From the NCBI RefSeq assembly GCF_905475395.1, contig NC_058338.1, positions 68,955,435 to 69,019,434 on the forward strand: a stretch of 64,000 nt of DNA, read 5' to 3'. Source of the stretch: Chrysoperla carnea (taxonomy: Eukaryota > Arthropoda > Insecta > Neuroptera > Chrysopidae). Below are positions 51,416 to 64,000 of the stretch, in pieces. Under the pieces are notes generated by a model. That model had not been told where the DNA came from and did no database searches. It worked only from the letters and a program-made list of their open reading frames with translations. Position 1 is the stretch's first letter. Each line of letters starts with the position of its first letter. The translations under genes were made by a program, and so were the position numbers.

Positions 51416-51488
51416 TGATGGACACACGCGCAAGTTTTTGTGACATGTTCTACAATATAAATCATAATCTCCGCCATCTGACATCCAA

Positions 51489-51713
51489 TTAACGTTTATA
51501 GATTGCAATTGTAGAATAGACTTTAGTACAAAATAATGATTGATGATAATTTAAGTTCCATCATTAACGTTTATAGATTGCAATTGTAGAATAGACTTTA
51601 GTACGAAATAATGATTGATGATAATTTAAGTTCCATCATTAACGTTTATAGATTGCAATTGTAGAATAGACTTTCGTACGAAATAATGATTGATGATAAT
51701 TTAAGTTCCATCA
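51489..51713 (+). repeat. 75-bp tandem repeat, three copies
   Basis: AACGTTTATAGATTGCAATT starts at 51491, 51566 and 51641, an exact 75-base period. Copies differ by single bases (GTACAAAA/GTACGAAA, TTTAGTAC/TTTCGTAC). No flanking spacers, so not a CRISPR array. Confidence 0.9.
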
Positions 51714-52414
51714 AAATTTCATTGAGTTAACCAGAAAACCAGTTAACATTGAGGTAACCAGTTAACCAAAATTTCATTGTGCTAACCACGATTACTGTTG
51801 TGTGCATTTACAAAGACAACGAGCAACAGGCAAATGTTGGTATAGTTTTGGCCAATGAACGATTTTCTGATATCTATTCTTGAAACCATTTTAACTAGTT
51901 TATCAGCGTACACGAAGCATGTATTTCGAATAGTTTAAAAAATGCAATCATTTTTGGTCTGACGACGTTTTTCATGTTGTCACATAAATAAACACTTTCT
52001 TAATCAAGCACGTAATGTAGGAAAAATGTACGTGGAGTATTTTTTGAAAACTACTGTGTTTAAGTTTTTTTTTTTTTTGATATTTTTTGTTAGTCTGTTT
52101 AAATATACATAAATCGAATGCAATCTCATCTATTTTATAATATGTTACAAAGTAAATACGAAATTTGAATTTTAAATAAAAAGTAAAGTAAGTGTATATC
52201 GCAGACATATCTTTAAATTCTAACATACTTATAATGTATAAATATATATCGTCAGCTGAACTTAAAATCGACGTTCATTTCGTAGCCAGAAAGAAATTTA
52301 TCTTCCATACTAATCCTCTTTTGTCTGACTTTTCTATAACTTACAACCACTTCTGTGTACCTCCAATAAACAAATATATTCGAAGTGAATTACAATTTTG
52401 TTGTCAGTAGAGTA

Positions 52415-52760
52415 TTTTCATGATAAGTTATAAGTTTGACCACTATATGTGTGTGTCTGTAGCCTGTACCTGTCTGTAGCATTGTAGTGCCTAAACGGAT
52501 GAACCAATTTTAATTTTTTTTTTGCTTCTTATGAAAAGTAAGTGTTCTTAGCTATGTTTCAAGTGCGAATTCCGGGTTTCGTACCCGAAATAACTAAAAA
52601 TTTGGCGATGATCTTCCAAATCGGCTTAGTTTGGAAAAGACTTAAGGAAAAAGGTAATTTAATGAAGAGTGTTCTTAGACATGTTTTAAGTTGGAGTTTA
52701 GGGTTCCTTACCCGAAAAAATTGTCTGAGGTTTTTTAACTTTTGTAAATTTCACTTGTTT
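52415..52760 (+). repeat. Interspersed repeat B, copy 4
   Basis: GATAAGTTATAAGTTTGACC, CCTAAACGGATGAACCAATT, GTTCTTAGCTATGTTTCAAG, ATTTGGCGATGATCTTCCAA, and GTTCTTAGACATGTTTTAAG, in the order of copy 2. The local ORF in this stretch is the repeat, not a gene. Confidence 0.65.
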
Positions 52761-52779
52761 TCAAACTTTGTGTGTGTAA

Positions 52780-53039
52780 TGGTAGGTCCACACGATACCA
52801 ACTTCACACAGACTTCTTTAGAATTTTGTCTGCGCAACAAATCAGTGCAAACAAAAGTCGGTATGGTGGTAAAATCTGAGTTCAAAAGGTCTGAGTACGG
52901 AAGTTGGAAGTATTCTCATACTAATGATAATTCTGCACACACATTTCATCATCATATTTACATGCAAATTTTTTTTCAGACTTTCAGTCTGTACAGATAT
53001 CTGTACAAACAATAGCCTGTATCGTGTGGACCCACCATA
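52780..53039. repeat. MITE M, 260 bp
   Basis: TAATGGTAGGTCCACACGAT at the left and ATCGTGTGGACCCACCATAA at the right are inverted repeats with 18 of 20 matches. The interior carries GTCTGTACAGATATCTGTAC. No coding capacity; abuts repeat B copy 4. Confidence 0.75.
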
Positions 53040-53577
53040 AGACTTAAGCAATTCTTGCCTCAACTCAATATCTAGACAATCAACAGAATGATGGATTCAC
53101 ACACTGACCAGATCGTTAGAATATAATTCGTGTATATACCAGACAAGTAAAACGTTAGTTATACTATAACACACTACACTGTAGTAATATTATTACATAC
53201 ATGGATGATGCATATACATACATTTTCTTCTTGATGTGGATATTGTGTCTTGGATAAATTATTTTAGCGTGACTTGTCTACCAGTGCAATTAGTTTTGTC
53301 AGCAGTTAAATAAAAGTAAACGCTGATTCTGAGACAACAAACACACAATGCATGAGAATATAACCTATCTTCTTATCTCATTATTATTATTTTCTTATAC
53401 ATTTATACATATACTACAATGAATTTGATATATTTCATTTTTATATTTCACGATTAACTAATTGCACCGTAATAATTTCGTAAAAATCTTTAAAAACATA
53501 GTAAGAATCATTATAACTTGCGTAAAATATACGTCGAGTCTTTTTAGTTATATGCTGAATATTTATGGAGTACTATT

Positions 53578-53865
53578 GTATGGTAGAATTACACAAGGTA
53601 TGCTCGATGGGGGACGAGCTTTGGTTCAGTTCGAGTACGTACCCAGTCGACGCCATCTTAGATTGTTCCCGCTTCGTAATTAAATGTTGTAAAAAATGTG
53701 AATACGGTTTTGCAATTTTATGTAAACAAATATGTAAACAAAACATTGACCAACTTGACAGCTCGAACGTAAACAAATAATCAATGTGGCGGTGACTGGG
53801 TACCGTGCGAGAGAAGAACACTTACCTGCACAAGAGCATACCTTGTTTAATTCTACCATGAGCTA
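53578..53865. repeat. MITE N, 288 bp
   Basis: TGGTAGAATTACACAAGGTATGCTC at the left against GAGCATACCTTGTTTAATTC.. at the right: 24 of 25 bases inverted. The interior has imperfect secondary pairing (GTACGTACCCAGTCGACGCC / GGCGGTGACTGGGTACCGTG). ORFs here are element-derived. Confidence 0.78.
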
Positions 53866-54534
53866 TTGGTATTAAACAGAACAGGAATCCCTAACAACGG
53901 GCCTGCAATTCAGTCACTTCTTCTTTTACGAAAAGTTAACGAACCTTAGTAAAATTGAAGGATTTGGATAACTAATCTAGCAATCATTCAATAGCTCTTA
54001 CATTCAAAGTTTAATTATCTGTTTAAAACCTTTTGAAGTTTTTCCATCTTTTCGTGAAGCTTATTATTTTTTGAAACTTGAACACCACCACTTCAGAAAA
54101 TTTAGAAAATCTGAAAGTTGCATAGCACTGTTGAAGAATATCAAATGAAGAGCATCGAAACAGTATATTGTCTATCATTTCTTTATTTAAATCGCATTTC
54201 TTTGTACAAGTTGCCTTTTACTATTCTCCATTCTGTAATACAATTAGATAACAGTGGTATGAAGAAAGCATGCTAAAAACTTGGTTATGGGATTGTGTTC
54301 CAATTGCGTTTTTGATACTATTTTTCTGATACGATTTTCAAAAGAGAAAAGAGTGAAGTTTTTTAAAAGAAACTGACAGTAATTTTAAAAATCTTGCGCC
54401 AAGATCTGTCAGTTCATACCCTTATCATTTATTTTTATTCAAAGTAGTTATCAGTTCTTATATATCTTGGCATGATGATCTTGGTTTTATTTGATTTATC
54501 AGCCTTTATTTAATTTTAGTTATTTATCAAACTT

Positions 54535-54735
54535 CTTCAAAGATCTTTTCAAAAGAAATACGAAAACACCCGACAAAAAAAAATGTTCGTAAAAGATCGT
54601 ATAACGTCTTAATGTTAATTAATAATTGTATACAGTCTATATTATACAATTAACATTATTACGTCACAATGATGTTTTACGAACATTTTTTTGTTGAGCG
54701 TTTTCGTTTCTCTTTTAAAAAGTTTTTTTAAGCCT
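54535..54735. repeat. Foldback repeat O, about 200 bp
   Basis: AAAAAAATGTTCGTAAAA pairs with TTTTACGAACATTTTTTT, with outer arms TTTTCAAAAGAAATACGAAAAC and GTTTTCGTTTCTCTTTTAAAA and inner arms GTTAATTAATAATTGTATA / TATACAATTAACAT. No coding capacity. Confidence 0.7.
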
Positions 54736-54749
54736 GTACTAACTATAAA

Positions 54750-57700
54750 ATTATCACGAAAAAATAAAAAATAAACCAGTTTTATATGATCTTTCCATTT
54801 TTGTCAAAAACTAAATTTGGTTCAAAATCTCAATTGCGAAACTATAAGATCGAGTTATGATGGTATCAGATGCAAGAACAAGGAAGAATTGATCGACTGC
54901 CATTTCTACAGTATTCTAAAAAGTAACGATGTGAATGATCCCTGTTGGGAACCAATTCGTACAAGATGAAAGGTATGGGACTATGCATGGGACAAAACAA
55001 TTTAAGATATACAGGAAGAATATCCTTTCGTTTTGGTCTGTTAGCATTCTCGGAGAAAAAAACTACAAAAATATCAGAAAATTTTTATCAAAACGAGACT
55101 TTCGTTGAGCTCGATCTTGCTTCAGCTATTTGGATGTTGTTTGCTCCCGCACGAACCCTTAGCTAGCTATACTTTGTAACTTCCACAACACTTGTAACTT
55201 GGTGTACAAATAAATTCAGAAAAATAACAAAGACATATAAGGTTTTGCGAATAACTTTCGTTGAGCCTTGGTTATCGAAACAGACTCAAACCTGCCTCGG
55301 CTGTTAGGCTAGGATATTTGGTCTCGCTAGCTTGAGCGAAGCCCTAGCTAACTAAAGTTGATAATTTAAAAAAAAAAACTTCTGTAGACAAAAAGATTCA
55401 GAATATAACAAAGACGTGTAAATTTTACAATCCAATTATAAAACTTTAACAATATTTCTATGTTTCATTGTTTGTATATTTTTGTCTTCATGAATTCGTG
55501 TACGAATACTTTGTAGTGTTATTTATAAATGTTATACACATATACATACATACACACTCGTGTCACTACACTTCTGTGAGCTAAGCTGAGCTGAGCTTCG
55601 AGCTGAACTGAACCAAAGTTAAATTATATTTTAGTTTATTTGTTCTATACAATTTACCACATATAACACAAATATAATAAGATTTATAAATTTAAGATCT
55701 ATATAAATTGATAAAATAAAATAATAATATGAATGTGAAATGAAACTTGTTGAAATATTAACGTTAAATAATAGGCCACTAAGAATAAATCGGATGGATA
55801 AGAGTTTCTTAGGATTAATAATTATATGTAGATAACAAAACACAAAATTATTCTTTATAAAAAATAAGGATTATTATTATTTTTAGAAAATAAATTCAGT
55901 AAAATTAGGCATTCAATCACGAGACAGCAAATACCAACCAGAAAGTGTTACGTCACGCCATGCCAAACGCTGTTAATATTGCTTATACTTTATTAGAACG
56001 AAGCAGGTTATTTGATTTATTGTCATAAACAAAAAAGGTTGATTACTTAAAATAGGGTACTTTCGGTAATGAAAAATAAATTATGAAATTTGAAAATAGT
56101 TAAAATTTATGTAAAAATATACTTAAATATTCTGATTTCGAGTCATAAAAGGACATTTTTCTTGTATAATATTAAAATTAAAAATTGTAATTTTTAAACT
56201 GTATATCACGTGATCTAAAACGTGGGGAAGCCCTGTGATGTGATGTCATATCGATAAGAACTATAGACCATCAGTTAGTTCAGTGCAGACAGCTGGGTAT
56301 AATATATCCATAGATAATAAATATTTATATTTATGATAATAAGTTGTCTATGAATACTTCTGTCTGTGTTATTTCGTATAATGATACCGATATTACGGCA
56401 CCAAATAGGATTCCCGCGTTTTTAAAAGTTTAAAAGAGGTTTAAAATTTAATTTAAGTTTTTGGCAAGAAAGCGTGTGTATTTTTCCGAAATAAATTTTT
56501 GATGCCTTTTTATTAGCAAAATCAACATTTTGAAATACTTTTTCAAATATAGTAGAAAAGATTATTGCTTACAACTTTCATATACAAAAATGATCGTTTG
56601 ACAAGTCGTGATGTCATTCAAGACGACTATACACTTTTTTGGAAATAAATTTGAACTGGTTTTTGAAAATGGTAAATACATAATGGAATAGTTAGATATT
56701 AATGTAACGTATAAACCAATTTTTCAAATTTAGGACAAAAAGCCTATTATTATCGAATTATTTTTCTATGCGATAACCTGTGGCTTTAATTAAAGATACG
56801 AAAACAGGCACAAAAAAACATTGGGTTTCAGTAGGGGTTTAAATTATGTATGGATATTACGAAATCATGATAACTAACAGCAACACTGTTTAAATATATG
56901 ATTGAGAACTATCTAATAAAAAATAGCCCACTCATTTAATGGCTAGCCATTCTATAGACCTTCTGTTTTTTTTAGATTTAAATCTGCTTATGACTGAAAT
57001 ATTGACTGCTTGACGTTTTCAGTTGGAAAAAAATCTTATTATCTTTTAAGTTATTTTCACATAAAACAAGAGACAGTTTCTGACTACCTTTTAAGTCAGA
57101 ATCGAAATAATGTAATTGGTACTTCGAAAATTAAGTTTTGTTGTTGTTGTTCCTTTAAAATGATGATGATGTTCCTTTAAAGTTAACGGATTTTACAATT
57201 TGGCGACATGAGTCTTCTTATTCTTGAAAGTGGACTTAGCTTAATTCGTTCAGCACCACTTACCAACAACACTATACTAGGGTCACATGCCCTCTCTAAA
57301 TAACTTTAATCTATGGCTACGTTTTGCAATATTTCGTGATTTATGATTTTCGACAGAGGATACTCTAGAAAATTCTACATGACATGATACAGAAGCTTTA
57401 TTTTAGAACATGTTTCAGATACTAATTAGATTTTCATTGTTACGATCAACATTATTTTAAAATGTCCACATGTTAAACAAGAAATACGGAAATAAAATTA
57501 TAAATGTTTGTAGTGTGTGGTAAATATCTAAAATAGCTATCGAGTTAATCGAGTTCACCAAAGTTAAATCACTTCTGCTTATTATAAATACGATAATGAT
57601 ATAAGTTTTCAAAATGTCGCTAATAGTTACAAAAATTCAAAAAGTTTGCGGAGATGTAACCAGGTTTTTAGAGTCTGAAGTTGAAGAGTTGTGTTGCCAG

Positions 57701-58530
57701 CTAGTATGCCGAGTCAAATAAAACAAATCAAAGTTGCTTAAATGAACCCTTCATGAAAATAAGGTTCTTTATGTTAAATTTATGTTAAATTAATCACGAA
57801 AACGTTAAAAAGGTATCGCCCATTTTAAATGACCATTAACACTAATGTATTATACTTTCGAAAAAATTAAGATATTGGTTAGGTCGTGGCCTATTTGGAT
57901 TAAAGTGATGGCCAATTTAAAAAAAAGGAGTTTGTCAATTCGGATGTTTTTTTTTTTGCTTGTTTCACGATTACCCCGCCAATTATTATTTCATTACGAT
58001 GATTCAGAGGTGTCCCATATAAAAAAATGCACAAAAAAGTAAAAAATAGTTTTAAAGTAGGTCTCCAACCGATAATTACATATCGCCTTCAACCGATAAT
58101 TTCCTTGTGAGTGATAGGGGATAATCCTGATGTGGAATTGGCCGTACCCAATATACCCATAAAAATGTAAAACTAAACTTGATACGATGACCAAATTTGA
58201 AAGTGAAATTAAAATTGCAATCAAAAATAGCATGCAAAAGTTTCGCAGCTCCTTTTAACAATAAAAAACTTTTATATATAATCTCTATGTGAAGTGAGAA
58301 TTCTGCGTCAAAAAGACAAAATAAATTTAGTCCAATTCCCTATTACGCTTTCAAGTCGATGTAAATCATATTCTTAGCTAAAAGTCGATTCATTGGCGAC
58401 GACCTTAAAGCGTAATTGCTCACAGAGAAACTATTGAATGGATACGGTAGTTTCAAATTATTTGTTACGTTTTTGGAAATTTTTTTTTTGGAGTCGGTTC
58501 TGTTACTCTATTATACAATGTATATATGAA
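54750..58530. other. AT-rich intergenic stretch without recognised genes
   Basis: Only short ORFs without family resemblance. A short GAGCTGAGCT-type repeat lies at 55577-55606. I see no RNA gene or clear transposon end. Confidence 0.4.
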
Positions 58531-58539
58531 CTATACATA

Positions 58540-58835
58540 TTATACTAAGTTTAGTCCCAAGTTTGTAACGCTTAAAAAAATACGATGTTACGAAAAAAAT
58601 TTTGGTATAGGTGTTCATAGAATCATCTAATTAGCCCATTTTCGGTTGTCCATTCGCCCGTCCGTCTGTCAACACCACAACTCAAAAACGAAAAAAGATA
58701 TCAGATATAAGAATATAAATGAGCAACATAGGTCAATTGGGTCTTGGGTCCATAGGACCCATCTTGTAAACTGTTGGAGAAAGAACAAAAGTTTAAATGT
58801 TAAAAATGTTCCTTATCAAAAAATAAACAACAGTT
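58540..58835 (+). repeat. Interspersed repeat A, truncated copy
   Basis: ACTAAGTTTAGTCCCAAGTT, GTCCATTCGCCCGTCCGTCT, AACTCAAAAACGAAAAAAGA, TTGGGTCTTGGGTCCATAGG and AAAGTTTAAATGTTAAAAAT follow the copy at 47429, ending after AAAATAAACAAC. Confidence 0.7.
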
Positions 58836-60654
58836 AGTTCTAATTATTTCTTCATTTTACATTTTCTCGTATTTTAATATGATTCAGTGTATTAAGTAAT
58901 TAAAACATACGATATTTTGTTTGTTACTACAGAGCCTTTTTAAAGACGAAATATCTATTGAGATACCCAAGCCGTATAAAACATTGAATAAAAGGAAAGA
59001 GAAGTTGCGATCACTGCATGAAGGAAAACTATATTTTTTGTTGATTTGTGTAAATTAATATCAGGTAGGTAAAAGTGGTGAAGATTGTGAGAGAAAGCAC
59101 ATCTGAAGAATGCTTTATTGAGCATCGTTTTAAAAGTTTTGATTCGTTATATAGAATGCAATATATTGCTGCGTTTGCAATTTAATATTCTTCTTTTGTA
59201 TTCAAAAATATCTGTAGCGATATAAAGTAACTATTTATCCCAAGTATTTTGTATAAAGCGTGACAATAAACATGAGACTCAAGAGTTTTTTTCTTTTAAA
59301 AAGCACCAGTTTGCATAAACATGATTTTGTTGAGAACAGTGAACATTTTCCACCGGTTCCCATACACATAAATTGGCGAGAAGTCCATTCCTGGGTCAAA
59401 TTACTGGCTCAAATTTTAAAGTTGTTTTTTTATGGCTTAAAATTTTTTGCATGAGAGGAAATGATTTGTTTTACATGGAACTTGCAGTGGTACTTTGGTG
59501 GTCTTGATTTATCAATTAGGTAAGAATAGGTTCCTTTTAGAATTACTAATGCAATGTCTGGCTAGTGCTACTTCCAATGAGTGCTTTCCCATTCTTGAAA
59601 CGTAATTTTAAGTTGTGGGTCTGTGGGTTGGAAGTTAAAACGTAATGTAATTACGAATATCCTTGGAGTTTATTGTTTGTTGGAGTGATCCCTGAATTTC
59701 ATGCTTCCACAGTAGTTTAATCTACTTCTTCATTTCCAGATATTTCAACGTGGCTTGCGATCAATAAAAAACTGTAAATCAGTTTCAATAACAAAGATTA
59801 AATAAAGAGATAGGCCGTAGATGAACGGCAGGTGAAGGTGCTTCATTATCTCGTCTCCGTCTTGGAATGGACCGTTAGAAGATTTCTGGCGACCAACCGT
59901 TACCGTAGGATTTTGATCACCCTAAAAAGTAAATGTAGAAGATTCTAAAGCCACATGTGGTTTAAGATCCCTGAAGATCTTTCCTTAGCGTCCGTAGATT
60001 ATTAATCAACACATCTTTTTACTTATACTTTGCACAATCGAGTCTTTACAAAATCTGGTCTATGTGTTTTAATCATATTAAATTTTTATAAAATTTTCGT
60101 TTATGACAGATATTTATAATATGAGGAATTTTTGAATATTTAAACCTTCTCTTTTTTTGAATATCAATCAAATTTTCACCGGTATTCAAAAATTTTCCTA
60201 ATTAAAAGTGAATTGTTTTCAGTACAATTGTAAATAAAAAAAATAATTTTTATTTAAGAGAATGACATTTGATTTTTTATATCAGATTAACGCGTGAATG
60301 TTGATATCGCCTCTGATTATTGTATGATATTATTAAATTTCATCGTATTATGAAAATACTTTGTTTTCAAAAGTATTTAAACACGTTTCACAACAAGTCA
60401 ATGTCAAGACGCTTAGATTTGGTTTCCCAATCTTTTAACGGCTATTTGCCATAATAAGCATGATAAACTAAAATTTTGAGATACGAAATTGATATGAATT
60501 GCCTAAATATTACTTTAATTTGAATGAAGTGAATTGTTATTGAGATTTTATGCAATTTTTGAAATAATCAGTATAACTTGATACCAATTTAGTTGCATGA
60601 TTGTTATATATACTTTGGATTTATGATTTAAAACATTCATTGTTCTTAATCGTA

Positions 60655-61130
60655 ATTAAGGATGTACGAGCGCCAGGCCAACTTTCGATAAAAGGCTTGA
60701 TTTTTTGTATATGAAGTTGGACTCTCACGGGTAAACAGTGATGTTTACGAAAAAATGTTTCAAACAAAAGTTGTATATTTTTTTATAAGAAACTTGTTTT
60801 AAATTTCAACTTTTGTTCTATCTCTAACGGTTTACAAGATGGGTCCTACGGATACAAGCCCCAATTGACCTATGTTTTCTAATTTACGAACTCTACCACA
60901 CTTTTTACATCCTAAGCACGCCATAAAAATTTCAGCTTGATATCTCTTTTCGTGTGACAGACGGACAGGCAGACGGCAGACAGACAGCAAACCGGAAATG
61001 GACTATTCAGGTGAATTAATGATCACCTATACCAAAATTTTGTTCATAGCATCAATATTTTAAAGCGTTACAAACTTGGGACTAAACTTAAGATACTATG
61101 TATATTTCATATATACATGGTATAAATAGT
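60655..61130 (-). repeat. Repeat A (inverted) joined to a truncated MITE K end
   Basis: 60655-60718 (TTAAGGATGTACGAGCGCCA..TATGAAGTTGGA) matches the start of the MITE at 48869. At 60719 it switches abruptly to inverted repeat A (CTCTCACGGGTAAACAGTGA..), which runs to GTATATTTCATATATACATG. Repeat A appears to have landed in, or recombined with, the MITE. Confidence 0.65.
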
Positions 61131-63640
61131 AATAATAAATGAATAAATAAATATAACTAATGTTTTTATTGATTTTACTTCAAAATACATTTCATAGGAA
61201 ATAGAAGTTTTTTTTTATTATTTACTAAGACTAATTCGCTTCAATAGTTTACTAATAGTGGCTTACAAAGTGATTAGATAACAATGAAGATAGTTCGATA
61301 TTATGAACAGATATAATATATTACGAATCTGGGTCAGAAAGTTGTTTATACTTTATATCACACACGCCCGGGCATCCTATGTTCTGGACATGGGTTGTAT
61401 ACTGTAATTCTTTATACCCTAGCCTCTCTTATTCCCGCTGGATTTAACTCCTGAAAATAAAAATCCGAGAGTTAAACGTAGTCGAAAAGACCGCGTCTAG
61501 TGGATCAAGAAATTGTATATTTAATATTTATCAAAGAAACTTTGATTGATAAGTTTTCAACATATGAATAACAGCCTGATTGATGTTTTTTCTTGTCGTA
61601 AATTGTAAAGCTTATATCTCGAAGAGAAGTTAATCAATTTTTGGTGATCTTAGATTCTTCAGAGTTTTATCTATAGTACCTAATTACATAATATCCTATG
61701 TTATTTGAGATTCAATCATTTAAAATCACTTTTTATCAAACATAATAAATTATCAATCATTTACAATAAATAATATTTTTAATGTCAGGTTACATAATTA
61801 GTAATTGAATTTTATTTCAGGTGTTTTTATTATTATTAATTTTTCTTCCAAATGAAATTATAAATTAAAAAAATATTTAGTGCTTAATTCGTGTTATGTC
61901 AAATTTATTACAATTTAAGGCCAGAACAATAAACCACACGCTTCATATAATTCAAAATATATTATATACACTTAACTAAGCCTCATTGCATTTTGAATTT
62001 ATATTATTTTTATTATTATTATTAACGGGTTATAATTTGTTATAAAAACCCATTTAGGTTTGTTAATAATTTTTAAATAATAGAACATAAATATATTTAC
62101 AAAATGTGAAGTTTTTAAGTTATTTTTACCGATGCACTTAATGATAATTGAAAAAGTCGCTATGTTTAATTCGTACGAACGAATTTTTGTGAGGCATTTA
62201 ATGATAGATTTTGTGATGGGCATGGGGTATTTAAAAACCTCTGGCTTATATTTATTTAATTTTTGTCTCTATTATCTACCTTTATCTTCGAAATGTCGAA
62301 AGCTGAATAATTAAAAAACATTTTCCATTTCAAAATTTTGAAAATCACGAAAGATTCGTCAAGTTCACTATCAAAATTTAAAAAATTTAAATGACCTCGC
62401 ACAAATTATATGTAATCTGCGTTTCGGTTAAACTTTTGGGTTCTTAAAATAAAAGTTTTTATAGTCACAAGTTATGAAAAGGACAGGATTTCAAGTTATC
62501 GCTAAATTAAAATTTGAAAATGTACTCATTTATATAAAAAAAATTATTGTAATTTAAATGTCAAAAATCATATACGTATAATATACGTAGCTAAAAATAT
62601 TGATCTTAACCTGATCCACTGAACATTTAACACTACTTCTTCTTTGAATTTCGTAACATCTTCAAAAAAACGAGAATGACACAACAACACCCTTACATTA
62701 AAAAACACACGTATGCATGTAGTTAGTTATACATATCTGTATGCTTTTGCCTATACTCACATAGGCATATATTATACAAATAAGTACATTTCCCAACTTT
62801 AATTTAGCTATAACAAGAAATCCGGTCATTTTCATGACTTGTGACCGTGGGAACTTTTCTTTATAATGACTTAAACTATCATTTGCCAAAATTTGAAAAA
62901 GTTTGACCGAAATAGAGGTTACATCTAATTTATTCGAGGTCTTTTTCATTTTTACCTGAAAATACTTGATCATACACGCTCAAACAGCCTTAAGGCTATA
63001 CATTACTTTGTTTACTTGCTTCTAAATGACAGTTTTTTCCGATCTCAAAACAGTACAGAATTATAATAACAGTCGTTAATTATAAAATTTAGTTTTTTTT
63101 CATGTTGGACTTACATACATTTACTTTTATTTACTCTAAAGAAGGAATTCGCTTATTTTACGCAGCTTCTGCCTGACAAATTTTATTTAATTTGTAATTC
63201 ATCCAATCATAAACATAGATTTGTAACAAAAAGATATCAATTATATGAAATGTAAGTAAGTATGTAAATGTATATGTAAATTTAAATGGATATGAACATT
63301 ATTTCTTATTATATTATTAAACACAAATTGTGAATATATATAAGTTTACATTATAGGAGCAAGTGTAGTATCAGGGATCAAAATTTACATTTATATGTTT
63401 TCAATATCATTTCTTCAACTATGAGTATAAATGTAATCTCAGTTAGGGCACTGTTATTCTTTAGCCCTTTTTTGTAACTTTCTATATTAAACAGCTATCG
63501 ATAAACTCGTGGTACAAGATGTATCATATATTTCCTATCTGTTCACACAGTATAGTAAGCAGTACATGGTCATAGGACATAATTGAACAACGTTACCACT
63601 TACATCCTTACATCATGTTTACTAAATCCTAATTATGCAC
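61131..63640. other. AT-rich stretch without recognised genes
   Basis: A short decayed MITE K interior fragment is likely at 62285-62400 (GAAATGTCGAAAGCTGAATA, AAAATTTTGAAAATCACGAA). Otherwise nothing recognised. Confidence 0.4.
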
Positions 63641-63842
63641 CCTATATTCTATTTAAGCCTTCCGTATTCAAAAACAAAGAAATAATGCACTAAAATCAGT
63701 CGATTTTGTGAGCAGTTAGCCAGATTGGAAGTCGGTTTTTTGCATTTGATTTGTGAGGTTACAGGAGTCAAAAAAACTTTGTGAGCAAAAGTGATGAAGA
63801 AATGAAAATTTGTACGCTGAACTCGAATTTCACAATAAAAAT

Positions 63843-63978
63843 AGCTCCCAAGGCACTTGGTGCCCAGAGAAAGCAGTATACACCTCGTCTCTTGAAGTTT
63901 TGCGAGAATACGTAACACAATTCGTCCTTTGGCGTCCCTTATTTGTCCGCCCTGGACACCAAGTACCTCGGGAGACAT
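63843..63978. repeat. Inverted repeat pair near window end
   Basis: CTCCCAAGGCACTTGGTGCC at 63845 is mirrored by CTGGACACCAAGTACCTCGGGAG near 63952-63974, about 20 of 24 bases pairing, around a GC-richer centre. Probably the end of a larger repeat running off the window; the 109-codon minus ORF across it is not recognised. Confidence 0.45.
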
Positions 63979-64000
63979 TTTTGTAGTGATATTCGTATTT

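Noticed and set aside
51489..51713. CRISPR-like array
   Set aside because: Direct 75-bp tandem units without unique spacers in a eukaryotic context.
52542..53015. 157-codon plus ORF, one of the longest in the second half
   Set aside because: It spans interspersed repeat B and MITE M, both identified by copies or inverted ends; not a gene.
63649..63978. 109-codon minus ORF with GVQGGQIRDAKGRIVLRILA
   Set aside because: Lies over an inverted repeat pair and resembles no family I know; likely repeat-derived, though the window ends here.

Overview
The window looks like insect nuclear DNA. It is AT-rich, its genes have GT-AG introns (some of only 57-76 nt), it has AATAAA polyadenylation signals, and it is dense in small inverted-repeat transposons. 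I cannot fix the order; nothing excludes a lower dipteran or another holometabolous insect.

Genes occupy roughly the first 31.5 kb; I reconstructed three by following splice sites and protein-family motifs. (1) 724-3686 (+) is the 3' part (six exons) of a polypeptide N-acetylgalactosaminyltransferase (GT27 catalytic core plus ricin-type lectin domain); its 5' end lies before the window. (2) 5052-7523 (-) is a GH56 hyaluronidase with six exons visible; its signal-peptide exon was not found. (3) 11159-31474 (-) is a complete second GalNAc-transferase, best matched to Drosophila Pgant9: type II membrane anchor, Asn/Gln-rich stem, GT27 core and lectin domain. It carries two adjacent, phase-compatible alternative exons (17919-18041 and 17754-17861) for the lectin alpha repeat, with opposite net charge. 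This matches the known Pgant9 A/B splice switch. Gene 1 is a close paralog in opposite orientation; it has identical phases at its shared exon junctions but only one alpha exon, the partner of the acidic exon of gene 3.

The introns of gene 3 hold several long foldback repeats, including an 872-bp near-palindrome in intron 1. From about 31.5 kb to the end I find no convincing gene. That half has a 3.27-kb tandem duplication that appears exact (34422-40963), foldback elements, TTAA-targeting MITEs (one nested in another repeat, with its empty site visible elsewhere in the window), interspersed repeats with several copies each, a 75-bp x 3 tandem array and unannotated AT-rich DNA.

Both GalNAc-transferases would act in the Golgi, starting mucin-type O-glycans; the hyaluronidase would be secreted. 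I see no pathway link between them beyond proximity. Family assignments come from motif recognition, not database searches.
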